From Planctobacterium sp965279005 (GTDB lineage Bacteria; Pseudomonadota; Gammaproteobacteria; Enterobacterales; Alteromonadaceae), in the NCBI GenBank assembly GCA_965279005.1, contig CBDIHK010000030.1, forward strand, positions 62,001 through 126,000: DNA of 64,000 bases. The letters run 5' to 3'. A program made the position numbers and the translations under genes. The notes below the pieces were generated by a model. That model saw only the letters and a list, made by a program, of their open reading frames with translations. It was not told where the DNA came from and did not search any database. Of the stretch, positions 7,457-16,868 are shown piece after piece. Positions within the stretch are counted from its first letter, which is position 1. Each line of letters opens with the position of its first letter.

Positions 7457-10400
7457 TCAAAAAATATCAATGAGCTCTTCTAACACCGTAACCAGTGGCG
7501 TGAGCAAGGTGCGTTTACCGCTAGATTGTCCGGTGGTGGATTTGCTCATTTTCAGGTTTTGTTGGATCTGGTCTAGCTGCAGCGTGACTTTCTCGAAAAT
7601 ATCATTGGTACTTTGCTGTGCCTCGTCCAGAAATTCCGTAACTGCCGCATTGTCCAAAACTCCATATGCAGGGATTGCCGCCAGTTCATTAATATGTGTT
7701 TCTATTTCATCGTCACCAGAGCGAGTGGTCAGTTTTATTAGCTCATCGACTTTTTGCCACTGTTGCCAACTGTAAACAAAGTCTAAGCCTGGGCCTTTTA
7801 TGTTCTGTAAACCCAAGATGTCGGTGTCTATGCCATTAGGTAAATCACTGGCAATTAGCTGGTTAAGGCTATTACCACTGATGTAATAATCCTCCACTAC
7901 CCTTATTTTGCTTTCAAACATCTGGGTGAAGGTTGCCTTGGCTTGTTCAACCAAGTGCTTGCTGACGGTGCCTGTTTGCCCTTGGGGTTGCAGTAAAGTT
8001 TGGCTAGCTTGGTAGCTATTGCAGAGCGAAAATAGTTGTCCCCGTGTCGCCGGGTCAATTTGCAATTGCCCGGATCCTATTTGTGCTTCTAGGCTTGCGG
8101 GGTCGAGATTGGTTAAATCGAACTTATGCCCGGTCATTTTTGTCAACTGTTGCAGCAGTTGCTGCCCCGATGGGATCAGCAGGAACCTCATTAGGGCTTC
8201 ACACTGCTGGTTAAATTCATCCCAACTCGCCAGGTTGGAGAACATCCTGTTTAGCCTGTCTTGCCAGGCTTCCATGACAAACATCTTGAAGCCATCCAAG
8301 TTGTCACCGATTACATAGTGTTTACTAGCACTAAAGTCATTGGCAATGAGTTTGGCAAATACTTTAGAACGGGGAACCCTATCGGCGCGGTTATTAATGA
8401 CTGTGACCAACCTAAAGCTAGCCTCCAATTGCCGATCCAACTGGTCATAATCCAAACGCTGCCAGTTGGCTAGTGCCCCATAGCGTTCGTTGGCAGACAT
8501 GCCATTGACAAAGCGCATGTTGCGCCCCGCTACATTGGCATAGGGAAAAACCTGTAGCACCCCTATATCAGGGACTACCCGATCCGCCATTTCTTTTATG
8601 GCCATGGTTCTCGAAACCTGCATTTCTTCGGCCATTTTTGCAATGAGTGCAATATTGGCCGGGTGTTCTTGATATGGAAACCGGCTCAACAAATCTTCTG
8701 GTATGGTAGCGATATCCAACCAATCTACCGCAGTAAGGTCTGCCTCTTTGTGGAGGGCTTCTTTTTCTAGGAATGCCAACATGTTTTCTTCAGTGGTCCA
8801 GGCCTTTGAGCGAGGTGAAATAAAGCGCGCAATAACCTGTGGGATATCGATGCCCGCAGGTCCTTGTAAATCTTCATGATCCGGAAAGCAGTTGGTAATG
8901 GTGACCATGTCATCGCGCATCCATTGTTGCTGCAGAATGTCGATGTATTTGGGCGTCAAACCCATGCACTCCCAACACAAAACGTCAGAGCCCAGCTTTG
9001 CCGCCATGCGGGTGACAAAGGTTTGTTCCCAAATAGTTGCTTTGTCATAGGGGCGGAACAAGAACATTTCCTTGAGGTTGCCATACCGGCTAGAGTACAA
9101 AAACATGGCTTCACAGCCCGTAGTTTTAGATACCGTCGACAATCCTTGCGAGTTAACCAACGCTGCTTTTAACCGCTCGGTACCGGATTTCCCCCGGGTA
9201 CCCCAACCACCGATCGTCATGGGGATCTGGCGTCGCGCTGATTTTACCCTTTGGCTTAGTACGGCATGGTTTCCCCAAAACAGTAAGATCATGAATAGCG
9301 AGAAAAACAAAATGTGCTGGATAGTGTTTTGGTACACAGAGACAAAATAGCGCTGGAAGTCCTGCATGAACTGGACAAAAGTTAGCGGCAGGCCAATTTC
9401 AAAAAAACGCGACACGGCCGGGGTTAGTTTATGCCGTCCTCCAGAACCTGGCAGCGGATGGCCTTGGCATTGGATCTTAAACCCTAAAGCGCATATAGCT
9501 TGGATAAAGCGGTTGGGTTTGTCGCTGGCATAATCAGTATGCCTTAACTTGGCATAATGGTTGTATTTCAGGGTTAACTGCAGCCTGGCTTTTAACGCGG
9601 CAAAGGCGTTTGCTGGTGGGGTGAGGGTGGTGGTGCCCGAAATGTGATGTAGCACAATCTCCCGGCCAGAAACGCCTTGCCGCAAGCTAGCTAATAATTG
9701 GTCTACCGTTGGCAAAAATGGCCGAGCATGGCCTTCCCCAGCATAAAAATAAGGTTCACCAGGTACAGTAGTCTGGCTAACCTCCGCCAAGATAGGTGAA
9801 GGTATGAGGTGGGTTTCAGTGTAGAGCCTTCCGGTGACGTGGCTGTGGTGTTGCCGTTTGTCAGTGGCTGGGTTGAATAGCTCGTGCAAGAAACGCCACA
9901 ACTTGAACTTAAATACATCGGCTTGGATTAATTTTTTCTGTCCCAACTGCATGGAAAACCGATGGCCAATATTGGCGGCTAACCAGCGTTTACCCGCATC
10001 GCCGGCGATAGCCTCGGCCTGCTGTTCATCCAGGACGATATCCTGGTTTGCCGCAGAGCCTAAAAGTGGCGCTAATATCGAGTTTAAGTGCAACTGGCTG
10101 TTAGCCCATAGCTTTTCCCGTGTCTCAATAAATAAGTATTGGGTTTTAGGGCATTGGCTGGAGAGTGCGCGGGCGTCCAGCAGGGGGGCACAGGTCTGCA
10201 ATAGGCTATCCCTTTTGGCAGCATCCTTTGGCATTAATGCTGCCCACTGCAACAATCCGAAGCAGAGCGCCCGTAAACGCAAATAGTCTTGGTTTGATCC
10301 TATTTGTGCCAGGAAAAAATCCAAACTCCGTTGCGAGTGGTTAATACTCGGCAACTGTGTGACCAAATAGCAAAATACAGCGTCACTGGGATCATTGGCT

Positions 10401-11374
10401 AGCTGTTCTACCAATGCCATCACTTGTTCATCGTCAGTGCAAATTGTCAGGGTTCGCACGACGCTTTGCCGGACTAATGGGCTCGGGTCATTTAGCAGGT
10501 GTTGGGTTAGCCCAAAAATCTCTGGCTTGTTGAGGTAGTGCAGGCAGATGATGTCCGCAATGGCTTCCCGAAAGAATATCTGGTCAGTTTCTGCTTCATT
10601 GTTAAGCCGGGTTTGGATCAGGTTTATGGCTTTGTTCAAGTCAGCCACTGCCAGCAGGTTTAGGGCTTCAATTTGCAGTTCTGGCTGTTGTTTGTTGTCC
10701 AAAGAAAACCGATAGGTATAGCGCAGCAGTTCTGAACTCAGGATGTGCTTGCTATCGCTATGCAGTGACGTTAGTACACTGCTTATGCATTTGAAGGCGG
10801 CAAGCTGCACTTTGGGCTCATAGCTGTAGCGTATCCAAGGATTAATGGCTTGCTCAAATTTAAGCTCTTGCCAAAGCTGTAACATGTTGGGACTTTCGGC
10901 AGAGAAGGCCAAGATATCGAATAAGCCAGCAAGCCGGCCCATTAAAAAATTGGCGTAGAATTCGGTATCCTTGACCCGAGTTTGCCACCGTTCGGTAATA
11001 GCGTTTTCATCCAGCCACCTGGATAGGGCTTTGCGGTCTTCCTTGGCGTTGCTCCTGCCTAAGTATTGGCAGAATTCCAAGATTAGGTTATCGCGACCCC
11101 CTTCGCTTAGTTCTTGCCCCATTTGGGTATGGAAAATCCGGTAGCGGTTGCGCAGGGCGGCCAAGTCGGCATCTGATTTTGACAGTTGTCGGCTGAGCAA
11201 TTTCAAGCCGCTTACTAAGGTATCCGTGGTAGACGTCTGGTTTTGCCTAGTTAACTCGCTGTGCCACTGTTTGCTTAGGTCGCCTAAATAATCCTTATAG
11301 ACACGTTGCCAAAACTGGCTTAATCCAGTTTCAAGGTGACCCAACAGTGTTTGCTCTGTTGTGGGCGTTGGCAT
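7457..11374 (-). CDS. Giant helical-repeat/CapB (PgsB)-like poly-gamma-glutamate synthetase
   Basis: Predicted ATP-dependent amide ligase of the Mur-ligase superfamily, related to CapB/PgsB, which polymerises glutamate through its gamma-carboxyl. 1305 aa. Residues about 1-680 are mostly alpha-helical with HEAT-like stretches and are absent from ordinary CapB (about 400 aa). A transmembrane helix lies at about 686-702. The ligase region follows: P-loop GGWGTRGKSGTERL (722-735), KTTG (750-753), WECMG (801-805), PDHED (831-835), RFVNG (954-958) and NNRADR (994-999). Each corresponds in order to a block of Bacillus PgsB (GIRGKS, KTTG, SECM, EDHMD, RFVNG, NCRADR). A helical tail of about 260 residues ends the protein. 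It is the last gene of the operon; its ATG shares a base with the preceding TGA. The substrate might be an amino acid other than glutamate. Confidence 0.85.
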   Translation of the reverse strand: MPTPTTEQTLLGHLETGLSQFWQRVYKDYLGDLSKQWHSELTRQNQTSTTDTLVSGLKLLSRQLSKSDADLAALRNRYRIFHTQMGQELSEGGRDNLILEFCQYLGRSNAKEDRKALSRWLDENAITERWQTRVKDTEFYANFLMGRLAGLFDILAFSAESPNMLQLWQELKFEQAINPWIRYSYEPKVQLAAFKCISSVLTSLHSDSKHILSSELLRYTYRFSLDNKQQPELQIEALNLLAVADLNKAINLIQTRLNNEAETDQIFFREAIADIICLHYLNKPEIFGLTQHLLNDPSPLVRQSVVRTLTICTDDEQVMALVEQLANDPSDAVFCYLVTQLPSINHSQRSLDFFLAQIGSNQDYLRLRALCFGLLQWAALMPKDAAKRDSLLQTCAPLLDARALSSQCPKTQYLFIETREKLWANSQLHLNSILAPLLGSAANQDIVLDEQQAEAIAGDAGKRWLAANIGHRFSMQLGQKKLIQADVFKFKLWRFLHELFNPATDKRQHHSHVTGRLYTETHLIPSPILAEVSQTTVPGEPYFYAGEGHARPFLPTVDQLLASLRQGVSGREIVLHHISGTTTLTPPANAFAALKARLQLTLKYNHYAKLRHTDYASDKPNRFIQAICALGFKIQCQGHPLPGSGGRHKLTPAVSRFFEIGLPLTFVQFMQDFQRYFVSVYQNTIQHILFFSLFMILLFWGNHAVLSQRVKSARRQIPMTIGGWGTRGKSGTERLKAALVNSQGLSTVSKTTGCEAMFLYSSRYGNLKEMFLFRPYDKATIWEQTFVTRMAAKLGSDVLCWECMGLTPKYIDILQQQWMRDDMVTITNCFPDHEDLQGPAGIDIPQVIARFISPRSKAWTTEENMLAFLEKEALHKEADLTAVDWLDIATIPEDLLSRFPYQEHPANIALIAKMAEEMQVSRTMAIKEMADRVVPDIGVLQVFPYANVAGRNMRFVNGMSANERYGALANWQRLDYDQLDRQLEASFRLVTVINNRADRVPRSKVFAKLIANDFSASKHYVIGDNLDGFKMFVMEAWQDRLNRMFSNLASWDEFNQQCEALMRFLLIPSGQQLLQQLTKMTGHKFDLTNLDPASLEAQIGSGQLQIDPATRGQLFSLCNSYQASQTLLQPQGQTGTVSKHLVEQAKATFTQMFESKIRVVEDYYISGNSLNQLIASDLPNGIDTDILGLQNIKGPGLDFVYSWQQWQKVDELIKLTTRSGDDEIETHINELAAIPAYGVLDNAAVTEFLDEAQQSTNDIFEKVTLQLDQIQQNLKMSKSTTGQSSGKRTLLTPLVTVLEELIDIF

Positions 11375-14300
11375 CAGGGCTGCCTCCCTGTTAGAGGCTT
11401 GGACAAGGTTGCATCAAGCAGCGCCTGCTGCTGTCGCAGGGCAGGGAAGGCCATGGATTGTGGCAAATAATCGCGCACACCGCGGTTGCCGGAACGGTTG
11501 TAGGAGATACCTAGGTACCAATAGTTTTCATCAAACTCAAAGTTCCTGTCGACTCCTGCTCGGAACCGGTAGTGTTGCTGTTTATCCCAAGTAAACCACT
11601 CCAGGCCTAGGCCCAGCCGATGGGCATCCCTACTGCGGTTTCGGTCTTCATCGCTATTAAAGTGTTGCCAACGCCATGCAATATCAGCACTAAGCCCTTG
11701 GTAAAATACCCGGGTGCCAATTTCAGCGACACTATTGTCCAACCATGAGGATTGCCCCAGTGGGTTGCTGGTCAGGCTCAAGTTAAACCAGCTCTGTAAG
11801 TCGTGGTGCCAACGGTACTGCATTGAGTCCGTCAGTTTTATCCCGTGGCGATGGTCTAATTTGTACTGGCTATAGACGCTATTGGCATATTGGATGGGAT
11901 CTTTGCCTGAGCCAATAACATGGTAAAACGCCGAAACGCCCAACCGGTTAAAGTAGCGCCTATCAATAGCATATTGCCAATACAGGTTGGCGTGGGTACG
12001 GGCTGACCAAGCGTGTTCACCGTGCAAATAGCCTTTTTGGCTTGCGATACTGAGCCCGAGGTTTAAGTCAAAATGGCGCAGCCACTGGCTGTCCCACCAT
12101 TCTAGATTGCCGTGGTAGCTGGTTTTGAAACTGGAGTCATAGTCCCGGACGGCAAGGCCATAGCGCATAAAATAGCGGCGCAGGACATCGGCATCTTGGT
12201 AGTAGCCCGAGATCTGGGTAAAACGGTTGTTTTGTGCAGTATCTTCGTCGGGGTTACGCAGCTGCCTCATCGTCAAGCCTAGCCCCCAGGAGGAGGCTGT
12301 ATCAGCTGCTGTGGGCTGCAATTGTGGTGCGTTGGTTACCTGCCATGGGGCTGTATTATTTCCTTCAAGTTGGGGCATTGGTTTGGAAGTGGCGGCTATG
12401 TGCTGGCGTTCCTTGGGTTCGCCTGCATCCGCAGAACCGGGTAGGGTCAACTTGTACAGCCTATAGCCTAGGTCGGCACTTTGTTCAGGATACCAACTAA
12501 ACAAACCTTGATTGGCAAAGCGATATTGATGGCCTACCAGCCCGGAGCCATTAAAACTATCAATGCGCAGCCAGCTGTCTTCGGGTAAAAATACTTGGTA
12601 GGGCTCCTGCGCATCCGCTTGGAATAAGCGCAGCCTTACCTGTTGCGGTTGTTCTTGCCAATCTTTAGTTCCATCTGTGAATTGCAGTTTCGCCAAAATC
12701 GAAGCCTGCCCTTCAATATTGTGCATTTTTATTTTTAGCCTTTGCTGGCCACTGGTAAATGCTAGGGGCAATTGCAGTGACTGACCCATTTGCAGGATGG
12801 TACTTTGCTGTTTCTGGTCATTGACAAATATCTCTACCTGGCTGTGAGCCTGCTGTAAAAACAGGTGTTGCTGGGAGTGCAATAGCAGTCGAAATTGCTG
12901 TTGTGGTTGCACCAGAATATCGTAGTTGAGGTTGCGTTGGCTGCTTAGCTTTTCCCAGTCTTGGTAGTAGTTTTGGTATAGCAAGCGGTTCCGGTAAGCC
13001 TCGGGGGATAGTGGCTGGTTGGTATTAGCGCTAAAAAATGTGAATTTTTTGGCTTGCAAAGGGTAGGTTAGCGCCTGCCACTTGCTGTATTGGTTGAGCC
13101 GGCGCAGCAATCTTTGCTTAAACCGGGAGCCCGGCCAGGATTGTATTGTTTGGTTAAGGGTTGCTAGGCTGGCTTTGCCCGGTGACCGCTCATGCTCGTG
13201 CAGCGCAGACAAGGTTTGCGCCATTTGCTCCGTCAAGGCCGGCATGTAGTAGGGGGTAACAGCAAACTTGGGTCCATTGTTGGGCTTGATGGTCTTAAAC
13301 TCACATTTGGCAGTATCCGATTGTTTAAATTGCCACCATTTTGCCATATAAACCTGTGTGTTATCCCTACTACACTGGGTCGTCTGCCATTGGATTTGCT
13401 GCCCTACCACTTGTTCCTGGATATTTACCACCAAGCTAGTGTTAGCTGAGGCCAGTTCTAGCACACCAGGCTCTGGCACTTGGATAGCCGCGCTATGGCC
13501 TGCACCAACTGAACCTTTTGCGTGGGCTAGGTTGCTGCTGCGGTAATCGCTGTTAAAAATAGGAAGTTGTACCTGTTGTTGTAAAACAGGTTTTTGTCCG
13601 TTATGCCCTTGGTATGTAAGATAAAGCCAGTCGTGCAGGCTGCTTTGTATGTCCGCCTCATTACTGAACCATTGCCTGGCAGTAACCCGCAGTTGGGCGC
13701 CTTGCCCAACACTGATCCTCACCGGTGCGCCTGGCCCCACCAGATAGTTGCGTTGTGACACTCCTAGTTCTAAGTTGCGTATATCAAAGCTTTGCTGGCT
13801 TGTGATCTGGTGCTGGAAATGTGGGGCTTGGTTGATTTTTACAGAACCAAGCGGCCTGGTGGGGTTTTCACCGCTCTGTGTTGCAACACCAAGTCGCTGC
13901 ATTGCCAAGTCCTGCAAGCTTTTTTGCTGTTCGCTGGGGCTCGCGCCACTTAGCGCAAACAGCGCATAGTCAGGCCGGTTTTGCATTAGCAACAATTCAG
14001 CCAAAGTAATTTTGCACTGTTCTCGTAGGGAAGCTGGAAACTGTTTGCCATGGCTAACGGCACTTATCAATGCTAGCTGCGCTGCCCGGTTGCCTGATTG
14101 TTCATAAAGGCCCATTAAACGCGCTATTGCTTGGGTTACAATGGTTTCGTCTTGGTGCAACAACACTAAGCTGCGCAACATTGAAGTTTGAAAATTCTCC
14201 CAGCCCTCACGCTGCAAGGCGTCGGTAAGGCTCAACCAGTATTGCCATTGGTTTGGTTTTGGGTTGAGCAGGTGCGACTGGATCAACTGGAGCTCCGCTA

Positions 14301-16104
14301 GCGACGCGGGAATGGGTAGGTCAAAAAATTCACCGCTAACGCTACCCACCTGTATCAGACTTTGCCAAAAATCTGCATGTTTAACGGCTGTAAATTGTTG
14401 TTGTTTTATCTCGATGTAGCGCACGTATTCCAACCAGTGTGGATGTTGTGCTAAGGCTGCTTGGCCTCCTGCTTGCTTACGGCCTTGATCTAACCAGGCC
14501 TGCCATTGGGAACCGTCAAGCTTAGGTGTGCGCAGTGTTTGGTAGCGCATACGCATCAAGGCCGTTGTGCCGCTTGCTTTAACCTTGATGGCTTGCCAAC
14601 CTGCCGGTAATTGCAGGTTTATCCGGGCGGTTTGTTTGGCGGGTGGCGCTTCTTCAACTGCATTTTCCAGTTGCCAGTTGGTAGTAGTGGTCAAGTGAGC
14701 AAGATCCGGGTTCGATAATTGTTGGATTGTTTGAAATGGCTGGCCGTCCACCAATATGTCCAATGCCCCGATACCACCAGTTGACCTAACGAAATGAACA
14801 TCCAATTGCACCTGGTTGCTCCCGATATCCAATGGTTGTGGATAGGTCGCCTCCTGCCCCGGCACCAGCGTGAGGAATGCAGATTTTTGCATTAGTGAAG
14901 GAACTTGTACTTGGTTGCGGCTTAAGTCTTTGCGGGCATAACCTGGAAAAAACCATGCTTTGTCTTGTGTCCGGACATAGGTTTGGTTTATGCCCTTTGA
15001 TGACGCAGCCGCCATGGTTTTATAGCGCATCCAGCGGTTTAGAATGGGGGTGTAATCGCCGTTATAGGGCAGCACTGGTGTTGAATGTGAAATTACATCA
15101 CCTGCCAGCTTGCCTGTGATACCGCTGGCTGTTGTCGGCAAGGCCTTATCTGTAAGCTGTGCTGTGAAGCCTTGCTGGAATTGGCCAATTTGACGCAATT
15201 GCTGCACTTTTGGCAGGCTAAACTCCTGGTAGTTGGATTCGAACAACCAGTCTGTCTTGAGGTTTTGTACCCGAAAAAAGCTGTTACCTGGCGAGTTCAT
15301 ATGTAGGTTTTGGGTTTTCCCGAGGGAAAAGACGCCCGGCACCATTCCGCGCAAGTTACTGTCATGGTAAAGGAAAAGTTCTGAGTGGCTGCTTTGTTCA
15401 AACAAAATAGTCCCTCGATGGGTCAAGCTAGCGCCATCCTTGCCAGGGTGATACCAATATTGGTGCCGCGGCGCTTGCCACTGCAAGCTTGTTTCGAAGC
15501 CAGACTCCAGCCAATAGTCTTGGTTGGCCTCAATCGGAATATAAGTATCCTCTTGGTCAGAGTAATAATTGTGGTAGCTGTGGTTGCTGCGGGCAATGCG
15601 CAGTGGCTTTGCATTTTCTGGCTCAATCCAAGTCAGTGGTGGGAACGCTTGGAGTTTGTGTATTTGCCCAGAATGCAGAGTTAACTCAATATTGTCATAG
15701 AACAAATTATGCAATTGGATCACCCGATCCCGGCGTTTGGGCGCAAGCATTAATTGCATTTGCTTGACCTCTGCCACAATAGCCGCACCGGGGGTTTCTG
15801 AAACGAGAAGCCGCATATATGGCTTATCAGTTTGCTGTTCATTTGATCCATCAACAGCCTCAAGCTTGATATTGAGGGCGTGCTGCGCAGGCAACAAAAC
15901 CCACAGCCACTCTTGCTGCCCAAGACTAGTTTGGTGGTTGGGGTAGGGGCTTGGATCCAATCGGCTACGGGCAAAACCGTCATTAATTGACATGGGTTGC
16001 CAATCTATTGTCATATTTCCGTTGACAGCTTCATTGGCTGCAAGCAAGGGCAAGCCGCCAAACAAGCAGAAAAAAATAAAGGTCGCTTTTATTTGAAGAA
16101 ACAT
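11374..16104 (-). CDS. Large secreted protein with helical region and C-terminal beta barrel, candidate outer-membrane exporter
   Basis: No named family recognised. 1576 aa with a signal peptide (about 1-23, cleavage near LLAAN). Residues about 25-520 look beta-rich, with sugar-binding-like or Ig-like segments. About 530-745 is a helical, TPR-like stretch, followed by more beta-rich sequence (about 750-1260). From about 1268 to 1540 come alternating aromatic/polar strands typical of an outer-membrane barrel (for example ANLYWQYAIDRRYF, YWYLGISYNRSG). Helical repeats plus a C-terminal barrel in one secreted protein is the design of polymer exporters such as PgaA, BcsC and PelB, so I infer a role in moving or anchoring the polymer at the outer membrane. 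Overlaps the upstream hydrolase-like gene by 16 bases and the CapB gene by one base. Confidence 0.7.
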   Translation of the reverse strand: MFLQIKATFIFFCLFGGLPLLAANEAVNGNMTIDWQPMSINDGFARSRLDPSPYPNHQTSLGQQEWLWVLLPAQHALNIKLEAVDGSNEQQTDKPYMRLLVSETPGAAIVAEVKQMQLMLAPKRRDRVIQLHNLFYDNIELTLHSGQIHKLQAFPPLTWIEPENAKPLRIARSNHSYHNYYSDQEDTYIPIEANQDYWLESGFETSLQWQAPRHQYWYHPGKDGASLTHRGTILFEQSSHSELFLYHDSNLRGMVPGVFSLGKTQNLHMNSPGNSFFRVQNLKTDWLFESNYQEFSLPKVQQLRQIGQFQQGFTAQLTDKALPTTASGITGKLAGDVISHSTPVLPYNGDYTPILNRWMRYKTMAAASSKGINQTYVRTQDKAWFFPGYARKDLSRNQVQVPSLMQKSAFLTLVPGQEATYPQPLDIGSNQVQLDVHFVRSTGGIGALDILVDGQPFQTIQQLSNPDLAHLTTTTNWQLENAVEEAPPAKQTARINLQLPAGWQAIKVKASGTTALMRMRYQTLRTPKLDGSQWQAWLDQGRKQAGGQAALAQHPHWLEYVRYIEIKQQQFTAVKHADFWQSLIQVGSVSGEFFDLPIPASLAELQLIQSHLLNPKPNQWQYWLSLTDALQREGWENFQTSMLRSLVLLHQDETIVTQAIARLMGLYEQSGNRAAQLALISAVSHGKQFPASLREQCKITLAELLLMQNRPDYALFALSGASPSEQQKSLQDLAMQRLGVATQSGENPTRPLGSVKINQAPHFQHQITSQQSFDIRNLELGVSQRNYLVGPGAPVRISVGQGAQLRVTARQWFSNEADIQSSLHDWLYLTYQGHNGQKPVLQQQVQLPIFNSDYRSSNLAHAKGSVGAGHSAAIQVPEPGVLELASANTSLVVNIQEQVVGQQIQWQTTQCSRDNTQVYMAKWWQFKQSDTAKCEFKTIKPNNGPKFAVTPYYMPALTEQMAQTLSALHEHERSPGKASLATLNQTIQSWPGSRFKQRLLRRLNQYSKWQALTYPLQAKKFTFFSANTNQPLSPEAYRNRLLYQNYYQDWEKLSSQRNLNYDILVQPQQQFRLLLHSQQHLFLQQAHSQVEIFVNDQKQQSTILQMGQSLQLPLAFTSGQQRLKIKMHNIEGQASILAKLQFTDGTKDWQEQPQQVRLRLFQADAQEPYQVFLPEDSWLRIDSFNGSGLVGHQYRFANQGLFSWYPEQSADLGYRLYKLTLPGSADAGEPKERQHIAATSKPMPQLEGNNTAPWQVTNAPQLQPTAADTASSWGLGLTMRQLRNPDEDTAQNNRFTQISGYYQDADVLRRYFMRYGLAVRDYDSSFKTSYHGNLEWWDSQWLRHFDLNLGLSIASQKGYLHGEHAWSARTHANLYWQYAIDRRYFNRLGVSAFYHVIGSGKDPIQYANSVYSQYKLDHRHGIKLTDSMQYRWHHDLQSWFNLSLTSNPLGQSSWLDNSVAEIGTRVFYQGLSADIAWRWQHFNSDEDRNRSRDAHRLGLGLEWFTWDKQQHYRFRAGVDRNFEFDENYWYLGISYNRSGNRGVRDYLPQSMAFPALRQQQALLDATLSKPLTGRQP

Positions 16105-16868
16105 GCAATTGCCTCCCCAGGTATCTGGCCTTCGACTAAGCCCAAGCGGGTGCTGCGGGGCATTTCAATATGTAAAAAGCGGGCTTTATTATTTGTCTGT
16201 CGGTTGATCAGTCTACCTACTGGATTGATAGTGGCACCCAGCTCGAACACGTCCCGGCCATAGGCCCTGGCCAATAGGTTTGCGTTGTCCCGCAAACAGC
16301 TTTGCATTGCCAATATGGCCGAGCCAGGGGCGGTCGTGCCATTGCTCAATATAAAGTCTGTAGTGCGGGCGCTGGCGGTTTTGCGAAAGTCGATACTGTA
16401 ACCGTGCACTTGTACCACGCTAACCTTTTTATCTAGCGCAATTAACGCCTCGACCCAAGCGGTAAACAGGGTTTTGGCTAGCCGGGACAGGTCGCTGTTG
16501 TCGGTTTTGTGCCTGTGTTCTGTGTTTTCCATCAGCAGGTCAGCATAGCCCGCTTGGAACCAGGCTTGGCCTATTTCATCTGTATGTAAATCAAAGAATT
16601 TGTGGGGAACTTGCAAAACGTAAACATCTTGGCTGCGAATTGGCGTCCGCAACCAAAGCTGACCATGCCGGGGGTTATCCGTCCAATAATGGATTTTTCC
16701 TGGTTCAACTTCACTGCGCAAGAATGCCAGGTTCGCCCCGGTACCTTCGCTGTATATGGACTGCACTTCTGCCACAACCTGCTGGTATGCGTTGTCATCC
16801 AGCTCTACTGCCGTTGCAGGGGGGGAAGCCACTAATAAGGACAGGGTTAGCCAGATTAGTCGTAACAC
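16089..16868 (-). CDS. Periplasmic poly-gamma-glutamate hydrolase-like zinc peptidase
   Basis: Secreted 259-aa protein with signal peptide (about 1-20, ending ATA). It resembles the phage poly-gamma-glutamate hydrolase family (PghP): a VPHKFFDLHTDEIG block (87-100) where the family has PHAGGIE, a VHGYS block (154-158) where it has FHGYK, and NPVGRLINR (215-223) followed by FLHIEMPRSTR (231-241) matching the family's IVNR and LEIS stretches. His89, Asp93 or Glu98 and His155 are candidate zinc ligands and Glu235 a candidate catalytic acid. The match is by eye and short, so moderate confidence. Inside this operon it could trim, release or recycle the polymer. GTG start, overlapping the previous stop by one base (TAGTG). 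Confidence 0.6.
   Translation of the reverse strand: MLRLIWLTLSLLVASPPATAVELDDNAYQQVVAEVQSIYSEGTGANLAFLRSEVEPGKIHYWTDNPRHGQLWLRTPIRSQDVYVLQVPHKFFDLHTDEIGQAWFQAGYADLLMENTEHRHKTDNSDLSRLAKTLFTAWVEALIALDKKVSVVQVHGYSIDFRKTASARTTDFILSNGTTAPGSAILAMQSCLRDNANLLARAYGRDVFELGATINPVGRLINRQTNNKARFLHIEMPRSTRLGLVEGQIPGEAIACFFK

Noticed and set aside
9703..9918. Small internal minus-strand frames within the CapB and barrel genes as separate genes
   Set aside because: They lie entirely inside strong long reading frames in other phases and have no domain, start signal or composition of their own.
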